A stretch of 64,000 nt of DNA. Source: Symbiodinium microadriaticum. Taxonomy: Eukaryota; Sar; Dinophyceae; Suessiales; Symbiodiniaceae. Under the pieces are notes generated by a model. The model made no database searches. It was not told the DNA's origin and was given only the letters and a program-made list of their open reading frames with translations. The stretch lies in assembly GCA_001939145.1 (NCBI GenBank), contig LSRX01000518.1, forward strand, positions 218,139-282,138, written 5' to 3'. A program made the position numbers and the translations under genes. The stretch's first letter is position 1, and each line of letters begins with the position of its first letter. This document shows, one piece after another, positions 45,269 to 55,900 of this stretch.

Positions 45269-45418
45269 CATCCGCTGGCCAGGGGTAACTATAGGCTAGC
45301 TTTGTGCAGGCCATAGTTCGATTTGGACATATAGGAACGCCCCAGGATGGCAAATGGAATTCGCGGATGCCACGCTGACAATCCTTTGGGCAAGCAGTTT
45401 CGCTAACACCTCGGTATC

Positions 45419-46609
45419 ATGTCAGCACTAGGAAGCCTTGTGGCAAGCCGTCTCCCCGATGTACTTTCCAGGGAGTAGTTTCTTGAGACCCAGGCGGGGC
45501 CTGCAAGGCTTGCTGCGAGGACCGCCTTGGGCCGAGTGGGTGCGCGCCTGGATCCGGCTGGGAAGCTTCTTCCCGCTGTCGCCAGTCGGGTTGGCCTGTC
45601 GGGTACCTCCAGAAGAATGGAGCCCTTCATCAAAAAGGCCGTCGCCGAAGCTTGGAGTGAACAGTCAGGACATGCAAAGGGTACAATCTACAAAAAGCCA
45701 GACAGACCTCTTTTGTAGTTTTCGCGATGGCTTGCCGAGGACGTTTTGGTTGTCTTCAAACCACCGGGCTGGGAGGTAGACCTATCGTCACAAGAGCAGA
45801 GCCGGGAGAAGGGGCGGCTCTCTGAGTTCATCAGGGCCATGTATTATCCCTCTAACGGTTGTCCGGCCTTGCTCCTAGATGCTTCCAAGCAGCACGGATT
45901 TCTTCATCGCTTGGACGTGCCTTCTTCCGGCTTGCTCCTAGTGGCCACTAGCCACAAAGCCTATTTCGACCTGCATTTTCAACTTGCTACGGCTGTGTTG
46001 GTCAGGGACTATGCCGTCATGAGCCATGGTTGGATGGCACCCCGGCGTCGAGAAATTCAGGCTCCGGTTCACTGGTGGGACTCCCCAGCCTTAGCCGACG
46101 CTCCCAGCGCAGTCTTGCCCTCCGGGCGGGCATCGCGCAGTTTCTGTAAAGTCCTCTCGTACTTGGTCAAGGGCGGTGTGGCCCTGAGTTTCGTGGCCAT
46201 CCGTATCGGAACTGGACGGCGGCATCAAATTCGAGCACACACCGCTCATACCGGGCACGCACTGATCATGGACGGCAAGTACTCCTCGAGCGCCGAGTAT
46301 GCGGAAAGCCAAAGCTGGTGTCCGCGGAACTTCCTGCATCGATATCGGCTGGCCTTCGAAACGCATGGCAGGAAACTTGGTGTGACCGAAAGGCTCCCAT
46401 CAGACCTGGGCAGGGCCATGGCTCGGACAACACCGCTAAGAGCGGCCATGGACATGCGGTCATGGACAGAAGGGTCCGAGCTGCAGGCTTGGCATCGTTG
46501 CCCAGTCTTAGAGCAGAAAGGGGCCGATGATTCAAAACACCGACATTGTGCTTTCACTGGTACTGTACAGCATGAGGATTTTATAGGGCAAACCTGCAAG
46601 TTTGAGTAG
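45419..46609 (+). CDS. RluA-type RNA pseudouridine synthase with two in-frame TAG codons upstream
   Basis: The catalytic part is read from about 45720, just after TTTTGTAG, to the TAG at 46609: LAEDVLVVFKPPGWEVD, then the active-site block GFLHRLDVPSSGLLLVA with the catalytic Asp, then IRIGTGRRHQIRAHTAHTGH and WCPRNFLHRYRLAF. These are the ordered motifs of the RluA/RluD family, which converts uridine to pseudouridine in rRNA or tRNA. In the same frame upstream runs an N-terminal stretch from an ATG at 45419 (MSALGSLVASRLPDVLSRE, later RMEPFIKKAVAEAWSEQSGH) interrupted by TAG at 45477-45479 and 45717-45719. Either small introns remove them, the true start is another exon, or the copy is damaged. 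It lies 150 bases after the PPR gene, with an organellar RNA theme in common. Confidence 0.7.
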
Positions 46610-47450
46610 TCAACATAGGCTTGCGAGATGCCGCACGCGATTACAACCTGCCTTCAGATGTACAGCAACTTAGTTCTGCGACCTGTCGTGAGCTTGATCC
46701 TACCTTAGGTGCGAAAGCCAGATGGGCGAGAAGTGTTCCTGGGCAGGAAGTATTTGAGATCATTCGTTTGGGCTCAACTGCACAAATGTTACATTCAATG
46801 CACCTGAACTTTGAATCTTTCCGGTAGTTTGTGACGGAGTCTTGTTTGTATGTCAAGGTTACAGATCATCGTGCAGACGCGCGGTCCCGATGGTCAGATT
46901 CGGCAGGCCCATTGCGGTTCGGTTCAGCACTGGGCTTGATCCTATCACTCGCGCCATTCCATCTGCATCCAGGTTGAGTGGTGTTTTCCATGCAATGCCA
47001 TCTGCACCACAACGGCATAGTCAACAATCTTGTTTTTAAAAACCAGCTTGGAACTCTGGTGGTTGGGCATCTTGTTCGCTGATCCTGACGAAGCTTGGCC
47101 AGGAAGTGTCGGAGGTTCCCATCCAAAACTAGAGACCCACTTATCGTGTACAGCAGCTGATGCTAGCTGAAAACTACACAAATCAAGATAATATTTGGTT
47201 CCCAAAATATCCCCAAACATAGAATTTTGAAATATGCTTTCTGCAATTTTGTGGTTGAACCTATGATAGTATTTCTATCCCTTGTTCTTAATTCTCTAAT
47301 AAAACGGTGTCGTGCTGGTCGCCTCCGTTTTTTTGTGCACGCCCCTGGCCCCTGTAACCTCGTCCTTTGGCTCGTTTCCTTTTGAAAGCCTCTTGCGTGC
47401 CCGTCTCGCGGTACTCAACTTTCGGAAATCTTAGTAGCGGGAGCACTTCT
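46610..47450. other. Intergenic DNA, no exon supported
   Basis: Short frames only (for example 46621-46827 plus). GC content falls towards 47.2 kb. Confidence 0.5.
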
Positions 47451-47454
47451 TTCC

Positions 47455-47665
47455 CGGTACTAAAATTTCCGAAAGTTTGGTAGCTTGAGGAAATCTCGCA
47501 GTTTAAATTTTAGGAATTTTGGTAGCTTTAGGGGGAACAAGCTCCGGGTAATAAAATTTGCGAATTTTTCGGTAGGCATGCTCGCGGTCATAAAATTTCC
47601 GAATTTTTTTGCGACATGCTCACGGTAGTAAAATTTCCGAATTTTAGTACCGAGAGCACGTCCCA
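47455..47665. repeat. Degenerate repeat of a TAAAATTTCCGAA motif
   Basis: The word TAAAATTTCCGAA, with variants, recurs at about 47460, 47505, 47550, 47592 and 47628, often preceded by GGTAG or CGGTAG and followed by AGCACG or GCTCGCGG. Confidence 0.75.
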
Positions 47666-47671
47666 AAAAAG

Positions 47672-48546
47672 AGGCTTCGAAGAGGAAGCGCATCCGATTT
47701 AACGGCCGCTCGAAAAGCATACAAGAGGCTTGCAAGAGGAAGCGCATCAAGATTTGAGTGCCGAAATTTCAGTTGCGCGAGACAGGCACGCAAGACACTT
47801 TCAACAGGAAAGGCGTCAGGATCTTGGTAACACGAGCTCCGGTGCCGCCCTCTCTGAATGCAGGTGTCGATGTGCGTCTCCTGTGTGTCTATGCGTCTGT
47901 CTCCGCTTTTGCTTTTGGCAAGCAGGAGCTGTTTATAGCTGTTTTGGCTGTGAGATCAAAAAGCATGGACAGCCATTGTGTCATTGGATTCAAAGCACAT
48001 GTTCCTGCCATGTCACAGTTTTCCTGCTCCGGTTTTATTGCAAGCACGATCATCAAAATACGTCCGAACCTTTCGTTCTCACTCAAACACGTCCTCTATA
48101 TTCTATCCTCATCAAAATACGTCCAAACCTCATCGGTTTAGATGCACATGTTCTGTCGGGCCGCAGCTTTCCAGCTCCGGTTTCATCGTTGCAAAAACGA
48201 TTATCTTGCTGTTTTCAGATATTACTATTGTTTAGTTTATCCTTACCAAAATACGTCCAAACCTTTCGTTCTCACTGAAACACGTCCTTTATATTGTCAA
48301 ATTCCTTATCAAACTACGTCCAAAGCTTTTGTGCTCACTCAAACCCGTTCCCATACACTCATTGCAACACATCCCGACTTCTGCAGCGCCAGCAACCTCG
48401 CCTCCGCTGTCGCATGCTGATGGAGCAGGCGGCCCACTCAGAACATGTTTGTATTTGTAAATTGGGGAAGTTTTATCCATCAGACAGAACAGTGTTGTCC
48501 ACCGGCGTTTGGACGGCATCAAGGCAGAACACCATAGCTGAAAAGT
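47672..48546. repeat. Tandem segmental duplication, copy 1
   Basis: Near-identical to 48811-49828 at an offset of about 1139 bp. Plus-strand frames here (47730-48278, 48294-48896) reappear almost unchanged in copy 2, including HDHQNTSEPFVLTQTRPLYS, but no domain is recognised and the frames run into the CTGT array. Confidence 0.9.
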
Positions 48547-48800
48547 CTGTCTGTCTGAGTCTGTTTGTCTGTCTGCGTGTCTTTCCGTCTCTGTGTTTGT
48601 CTGTTTGTTTGTGCCTGCCTGTTTGTGTCCGTCTGTGTGTGTCCCTTTGTTTGTGTCTGTCTGTTTGTGTCTGTATGTCTGTGTCTTTCTGTCTGTGTCT
48701 GTCGGTCTGTCTGTCGCTGTCTGTCTGTCTGTTTGTTTGTCTGTCTGTGTCTGTTTGTTTGTGTCCGTCTATTTTTGTCTGTCTGTGTCTGTCTGTCTCG
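48547..48800. repeat. (CTGT)n-type array 1
   Basis: Long imperfect array of CTGT, TTGT and GTGT units. It keeps all frames open and explains the Cys/Val/Ser-rich and Asp/Arg/Gln/Thr-rich hypothetical frames. Confidence 0.95.
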
Positions 48801-48810
48801 GTCCGAAGAA

Positions 48811-49828
48811 AGGCTTCGAAGAGGAAACGCATCCGATTTAACGGCCGCTCGAAAAGCATACAAGAGGCTTGCAAGAGGAAGCGCATCAAGATTTGAGTAC
48901 CGAAATTTCAGTGCCGCGAGACAGGCACGCAAGACACTTTCAACAGGAAAGGCGTCAGGATCTTGGTAACACGAGCTCCGGTGCCGCTCTCTCTGAATGC
49001 AGGTGTCGATGTGCGTCTCCTGTGTGTCTATGCGTCTGTCTCCGTGTTTGCTTTTGGCAAGCAGGAGCTGTTTATGGCTGTTTTCGCTGTGAGATCAAAA
49101 AGCATGGACAGCCATTGTGTCATTGGATTCAAAGCACATGTTCCTGCCATGTCACAGTTTTCCTGCTCCGGTTTTATTGCAAGCACGATCATCAAAATAC
49201 GTCCGAACCTTTCGTTCTCACTCAAACACGTCCTCTATATTCTATCCTCATCAAAATACGTCCAAACCTCATCGGGTTAGATGCACATGTTCTGTCGGGC
49301 CGCAGCTTTCCAGCTCCGGTTTCATCGTTGCAAAAACGATTATGTTGCTGTTTTCAGATATTACTATTGTTTAGTTTATCCTTACCAAAATACGTCCAAA
49401 CCTTTCGTTCTCACTGAAACACGTCCTTTATATTGTCAAATTCCTTATCAAACTACGTCCAAAGCTTTTGTGCTCACTCAAACCCGTTCCCATACACTCA
49501 TTGCAACACATCCCGACTTCTGTAGATTTCTGTAGCACCAGCAACCACCGCTGTCGCTTGCTGATGGAGCAGGTGGCCCACTCGGAACATGTTTGCATTT
49601 GTAAGTTGTTGCAGCAGCTTTGTTCGTGTGCATCGCTCTGCCAGATTGTTCGTTCAGAATAACTTCCTTCCAGGCCGGCGTGTCGCCATGAGCTTGTTGT
49701 TCTTGTCTGGCTGTTGTCTCCTCTGTGGAGGTGTTTCAGGCTCTGGAAGTCTTATCCTTCAAACAGAACAATGTTGCCCACGGGTGTTTGGACGGCATCA
49801 AGGCAGAGCACCATAGCTGATAAGTCCG
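48811..49828. repeat. Tandem segmental duplication, copy 2
   Basis: Second copy, starting at AGGCTTCGAAGAGGAAACGC. It carries an insertion of about 130 bp (about 49604-49740) relative to copy 1 before the shared sequence that leads into the CTGT array. Confidence 0.9.
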
Positions 49829-49866
49829 CCTGCCCGTCTGTGTGTCTGTGTGTTTGTTTGTCCGTG

Positions 49867-49913
<47 letters not shown>

Positions 49914-50064
49914 GTCTGTCTATTTGTCTTTATCTGTCTGTCTGTCTTGTCTGTTTGTCTGTGTCTGTTTGTTTGTGTCCGTATGTTTGTGTCCGTTTGT
50001 GCGTGTCCGTCTGTTTGTGTTCGTCTGTTTGTGTCTGTATGTCTGTGTATGTATGTCTGTGTCG

Positions 50065-50100
<36 letters not shown>

Positions 50101-50190
50101 TTCTGTCTGTCAATCTCTGTCTGTCTCTGTCTGTCTGTTTGTTTGTGTTTGTGCCTCTCTGTTTGTGAGTGAGTGATTGTCTGTCTATCT
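49828..50190. repeat. (CTGT)n-type array 2
   Basis: Longer second array of the same unit family, ending at the border of the AT-rich island. Confidence 0.95.
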
Positions 50191-50752
50191 TCTGACAAAA
50201 GCTCCAACGTCAAAATCGCTTGCAAACGTTTTTCCCCGCTGCTAGAAATAGGGACCCAATCAAACATTAAATTTTCTATATGAGAAAAAAGAGAAAATTG
50301 ACTGATTGGAGAATTAGAATACCCTAAATGAATTATAGAAATATACATAAATATTTCTATTGATGCTTAAAGATATGTCTTGAAATTGATAAATATAAAT
50401 TGAAAACAATGAAATAAAGAACCAATTAGAATTTATAAAAAATCTATAAATATTGAGATTCTATTATTTATATAGATGGATTCTTTTAGAATTCATAATA
50501 TCTATTTTATAGATATATATTGAATTTATTTGGATTTTGATTCGGAAAAAATCTTATGGATAATGATGGCATTTTTATTTTTTGATTTGAATATATTTGA
50601 ATTCGATTTTAATTTAAATGAATTTAGATTAAATTTTTCTTAATGATTTTTGATATAAAGAAAATATATTTTTTGAAATATTATAATGATATAAGGCTAG
50701 GAATTGTTTATATTTGGATTTTAGAAATAATTATGATTATGAATTATATTTA

Positions 50753-51012
50753 TAATATTTTTTTAATATTAAATGATTTGAAATAAGCTTGTTTAATTAT
50801 TTCTAAGGAAAAATATATTATTTAAACTAGAATAATTGCCGATCTAATATTAATTATTAAATTTAAAATATATAATATCGATTCGATAATAAATAAATTA
50901 TTCCTAACAAAATCGTATTTTTTTTATTCTAGTTTAAATAATATATTTTTTCTTAGAAATAATTAAATAAGCTTATTTTAAATTATTTAATATTAAAAAA
51001 ATATTAGATCGG
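50753..51012. repeat. Long imperfect inverted repeat in the AT-rich island
   Basis: About 50755-50835 and about 50928-51005 are near-complementary (for example AATAAGCTTGTTTAATTATT against AATAATTAAATAAGCTTATT). The word GCCGATCTAATATT at about 50838 recurs inverted as AATATTAGATCGGC at about 51000. Confidence 0.8.
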
Positions 51013-51555
51013 CAATATGTGTTCTAAGCTTGGAAATAATTCTCTACTATTTGTCGAAGCGATTTCAAATCTTTCTGATTAAATGATTAATTTTAAGTCG
51101 GAAATATATCTTCTAAATCTGGAAATGATTTATTAATTGATGAATTGATACTAAAAATTTTTAATTCTTTTTTTGAATAATTAATATTTGCCGATAATAT
51201 ACGTTCTAATAATTTAATAAAAATTAGATATGACTTAAGATTTCATTAGTTTTTTTTGCACACTAAAAAGATTTTAAAATATTTGCAAAATCTTTGAATT
51301 AAATCAAATGAAATTCTATTAGATATTTAAATATCTGATTTTTATTTATTTAATGCTAAATTGATATTTAAATTTTCGATTCTTTAGAATGATTAGATTG
51401 ATTTTATTCGTTATTTCGAATAATGATTGATAAATAATCGAGATATATATATTTTATTATTTGATATCGAGTCCTCCGTCCAATCACGATGAAATGAATT
51501 CTTTTAATTTGAATAGCTAAAGATATGAATAACAGATTTTTTTTAATTCAGACAA

Positions 51556-51780
51556 ATGAACAATAGAAGAATAATAATAGATTTAGATATTATTTTCTCG
51601 AAGAATTTCCAAATTTATTTCAGATCAAAAAGATTTATAATGTTAATCATAAACGATATATCTATCTCAAAAAATCGCAAATATCTAGGATCGCTTGTCT
51701 TTGTTGCAGTGATATTACTCGTCTGGGACTATATAGCTGGCAAGCTCGCTGCTTCTACGCCAAAGATTATTTCCGTCTAA
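51556..51780 (+). CDS. Small membrane-protein-like open frame in the AT-rich island
   Basis: 74 codons starting with ATG. The first half is Ile/Asn/Lys-rich (AT-driven). The second half has a clear hydrophobic segment followed by a polar tail, KYLGSLVFVAVILLVWDYIA, in the GC-richer patch. No family assigned. It could be a fragment of a foreign gene or a chance frame. Confidence 0.3.
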   Translation: MNNRRIIIDLDIIFSKNFQIYFRSKRFIMLIINDISISKNRKYLGSLVFVAVILLVWDYIAGKLAASTPKIISV

Positions 51781-51964
51781 TTATTGCGAATCTCCGAGCT
51801 AAACTCTTATGCACGCGACAGCCCAACTATGTCGGAGTCGTGAAATTACGACATATACGGAGATTTGCACTTATCTTCGAATTTTAGATATGGATGAGCA
51901 TATAAATCTCGGATTTTTATCTCGGAAATTTCGTTTGGTAATCAAATTAGAGGAATATATTTAA

Positions 51965-52183
51965 TTATATTGAATGAATATTATCAAAATCAATATCAAA
52001 GATTTTTCTCCGCGACAATCCAGAATAGAAGATTTCACGCCAGATAATATTATATCTAAAGAAATGATCGTCGTGATATCTTTGTCCAATATAAGATTCT
52101 ATAAGCATGGAGATATCGATCCAGCGATTCACGATAGTGCGATTTATATCTGATCGCCCATATATGAAGATAGGCAGAAACAA
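51965..52183 (-). CDS. AT-rich open frame at the edge of the island
   Basis: 72 codons on the minus strand starting with ATG, rich in Ile, Asp, Arg and Tyr (RTIVNRWIDISMLIESYIGQ). Composition looks like a protein from an AT-rich genome rather than like host genes. No domain recognised. Its start lies at the junction with the retrotransposon. Confidence 0.25.
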   Translation of the reverse strand: MFLPIFIYGRSDINRTIVNRWIDISMLIESYIGQRYHDDHFFRYNIIWREIFYSGLSRRKIFDIDFDNIHSI

Positions 52184-52199
52184 AAATAATTATCCTTCG

Positions 52200-52911
52200 C
52201 GGGGAGCCTCTTGAATCTATGGCAGCACGGACGCAGTCCTACTTTTCCAGCAGCAACACAAAAGCTTCTGAAATGTGACTCTCTGCTTAAAGGATCTGAC
52301 ATGCTCCTCTCTGAACCTAACGACTGCACAGTGATCATAGCCTTTAGGCCGTGACCTAGGTTCGGGCCGCATGCCTGCAAAACAACGCCTTCACAAGTGA
52401 GTCATTCTCTCGGCACTCCCCCTAAACCCCGGAGGAGTTTACACTCGGGAGAATGTCAAAATCTGTACATCTTCCCTACCGCTAAGAAAAACCTCTTAAC
52501 CGGCCAGGGGACGAAGGAAGCAGCTTACAGGCTCCCAGCAAGGAACGCGATGATCCCGAATCCAAACGGGGATCATGAAAAGATTGCGAGAGAAGTGAGC
52601 CTCCAGCCTGATCCTCTCGAAGTAGCAAACGGATGTTGGTATTCAACTACCACTTGGGGGCAACCCAGGTGAAGTCCAGCGGGATCAAGACCAGATCCCG
52701 AATTACAGGATAGACTCGTTGAAGTGGGAAACAGGGATACACGACTCAGGCCGTCCCAAGTCCCCAAGTCCAACTGAGGGTTCTCAGGACTCCCTCAAAC
52801 ACATACGCGGGATGTTGTGGTGCGGCGATGCCGCCGAGGTTCTCAGTGGGGTTGGTACCCCGCCTGAGGCAAGGGTTGGCTCGTGGATGCCTCCATGGGA
52901 AGGCGTGCACA
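52200..52911 (-). repeat. Probable 3' LTR region of the copia element
   Basis: Non-coding sequence between the polyprotein stop (52938) and the AT-rich island. The proposed LTR start (TG on the minus strand at 52911) follows a purine tract. The other terminus is not clear, and no second LTR is present in the window for comparison. Confidence 0.4.
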
Positions 52912-52937
52912 GTCTACTCCCTTGCACCTATAACCTC

Positions 52938-55900
52938 CTATCCACCCCTATTTCCGCGGCGATTGCGTACTCCAGGCAGGCAGTGTCTGCACGGTACGTA
53001 TCTAGTTCCCCCATTATGACGTAGGGTACATCCGGCGGCATGGTACCGCGATGTCCAAAACCACATGGCAGGTTGGCTGCTCACCCACTCCAGGGTGGGT
53101 TCCGTGATGCACCGGGCACACGGTTCGTAGGACGACACATTGGTGCAATGCACCAGTTGGGAGCATCCCATTCGATGATAACAACCCCCTGCGCTTGTAA
53201 CACACAGCGGAAGACCGGGGACTTCCTCTGGTGGGTCCTGAGTAGGTCGTGGGACCCTCGTGGGCTCCAACCATGCTCCCGCTGATGAGGACGCCTGTCC
53301 TCGCCTCTGCGCAGGGAATGCCATCATGGCATCATCTCCATATCGCACGAACGTCTCGTGTGCCGCCTCCGCGTAGTCTTCGTACGTCCACGGGTTCAAC
53401 TCTGGTCTGTGGGCGGTGGTTCGCTCGGGCCGCACGGAGTCAGTCTGACTCCACCGAGCTCTGCCTCCTGCACTCTCGGTTTGAGTGCCTTGGGAGGTTA
53501 CGCTCCGCTTAGGAGAACCAGGAGACAAGCACCGAAGCATCAACTTCACTCCTTCCCACAACAAAACCACTACCACACACACAACAGCCCAAAACCACCC
53601 TTCAAGGGCTCCGGGATCATCTCCTGCAGTTGGTTGTCCCGCTGCCCCCTGAGCACATGTTGCAACTACGAGCACAACCAGGGCTCGTCTCAGCGACTCG
53701 GTGTTGCGTAGCACAGCAGCTCGGTCGGAGGGCAACATTGCAAGTTCACACAGTCGAAGGAGCATGTGGAACCTCTCACGGGGAAGGGCCTTTGTTAACA
53801 TATCAGCGCAAAGGCATGCTCCGGGCAGATGAGTGACTATCCACCCTTTGGTGACCTGCTCCTGTAGCCACGCTCCTTTTATTCTCAGGTGCCGTGTGCG
53901 CCATGTTCCTCCCGGCAGGGATACCACGGCCACCGACGCTGTGTTGTCGGTATACAGTACAACCTGAGTTCTTGGAGGGAGCTGCTCATGCTCTTGCAGC
54001 AGAGCCGCGGGCGGAAATCGTGCACGGCCCCACAAGAACTCATTGATCAAGGGGCAAATAGAAATGACGGCTTGCCCCGAGTCGCTCAGAGCCCCAAGCT
54101 CTGACTCACACGTTGACATCGTCATGTAGGCCTGCTTCTTGCTGCACCAGTTCACCGTGGCACCCGCCCAAACCGTCAGGAAGGCTCCATGAGAGCGAGA
54201 GCTCTCCGGGGCAAACGAGGCATCACTGTACCCTTCCACAAGGTTTTCTGACCTTTCAACCTGAAGAGCTCCCTCGGGACCCTTGTCGTTCGGTGCGGTT
54301 CCGTACTTCAAACACACCTCTGGGTAGGCCTTAAGATATCTAAGAACCTTGTTCCCTCGCTCGATGGCAGCAGCAGGGTACTTAGTCATCCACACAGAGA
54401 TGACGGACACTGAGTAGGCGAGGTCACATCTACTGTGCGTGGACAGCCACAGCAGCTCTCCCCCGAGCTGTTGAGCCTTCTGCACACGGCCTTCAAAGCC
54501 GCTTGGGTCCTCTTCATCTGGGGTCTGTGGCTGGCCCTCACACGGCACTTGCAAAGACTCCCCAACCTCATATCTCTGCAGCAGTTCCTGGATATATCTG
54601 GCCTGATGTACATACAGGGTGCCATCTAAACCCAAAGACACTTCGAATCCATTAAAGGTGACTGACCCGGTCTCGGAGAGCAACGCGGGCTCGGTGCAAT
54701 TCCAGACCTGACACAGCTTGTCCAAGGTCTGGCTGACATGGGAAGTTTTCCCAACCGCCAACATGTCATCAACATACAGCGCAAGGTATACAACAACACT
54801 GTTGTCTTCCTCACGGTACACAGTCCAAATGTTCGGGTCGCTGGTCATCGGGCAAATCCTGACTGGGGCGCCATCAATGTCGAAACGCAACTCACTGAGG
54901 GTTCCGTCCCGGTGCACCGACCAGCTGCGGGGGCTGATGGTCAGCCCGTACAGTGCTTGGTGCACGGACCAATAGTTTTCTTCGCAGATCCTGTGTCGTC
55001 TGAACATGGCAGGGGTCATGACAACAATCTGCACCCCGTTTGACAGCAACGGTGCTGAGAGGAAGGCCTGCTTGACATCTATGATCCCCAAATCAAGCCT
55101 TCTAAGCCCTGCGAACCTCAGCAGCGTTCGCAGGGTAACGGCGTCGATCCCTCCGGAGTAGGTGTCGGCTCGCGACCAGCGGTCGCTACGGGCAAAGTTC
55201 CCGCAACACACGCATCGCACTTTGCGGCGCCCCTTCGGCGCCTTGATGCTGCAGATAACCTTGGCAGGTATCACCTCGCACGGGGTACCATCACGCCTCC
55301 ACTGGTCCAACATCGCCTCACTCAGCGGCTTAACTGCCCTTTGCAAACCCTCGTATTCCTCCCTCATCGGGCCGACCCACTCACTGGGGTCACGCTCAAC
55401 GACGGCGTTAGGCACCACATGTGTCTGCAACACCTCGTCGTAGGAATGCTGAAGGTCTTGGGTCGCATGTTCCACCTGCTGTGCGGCACTGCGAAGGGAC
55501 TCAGCACGCCCCCCTCCATTGGCGGAGTCACACACTACCGCTTGTACATGTAGGTTGCTCTCGCGCTTGACGACCGCCTGCAACCTAAGCTGACAACGAT
55601 CGAGTTCCTCCCTTGCTTCTTTGCACAGTGCAAGAGGAACGGCTGCTGCCACTAGCTCACACACTTCGGGTTGGCTGTCTAGGGGAGAGGTTTCAGCTCG
55701 GTGGAGCCGGCTGCACTCAGGAGGCACCTCAAAGAAGTGAGCACCTTCTTCTACTCGCTCCCCTTCTAGATCCTCCCAATCCCCAACAACCACATCATCA
55801 TCAGATCGTCCCTTCTCTTCACTGGCGTCACCTTCTGCACCTACCTGGGCTCTAGGGGGACTAAACCCTATCGAATTAGGGTTGTTCTGGGGCAAGGCTC

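Larger units (their letters stand above)
50250..52190. other. AT-rich island of unknown origin
   Basis: About 1.9 kb of strikingly AT-rich DNA (roughly three quarters or more A+T by eye) inside DNA of about 50 percent GC. Both borders are abrupt: the CTGT array on the left and the retrotransposon on the right. It contains a long inverted repeat, two AT-rich open frames on opposite strands and a GC-richer patch at about 51680-51870. No organellar gene was recognised. Confidence 0.85.

Noticed and set aside
48294-50348. Cys/Val/Ser-rich and Asp/Arg/Gln/Thr-rich frames
   Set aside because: Direct translations of (CTGT)n arrays on either strand with no unique coding evidence.
50250-52190. Mitochondrial or plastid insertion
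   Set aside because: No cox1, cob, rRNA or minicircle gene could be recognised, so an organellar origin is not claimed although it is not excluded.
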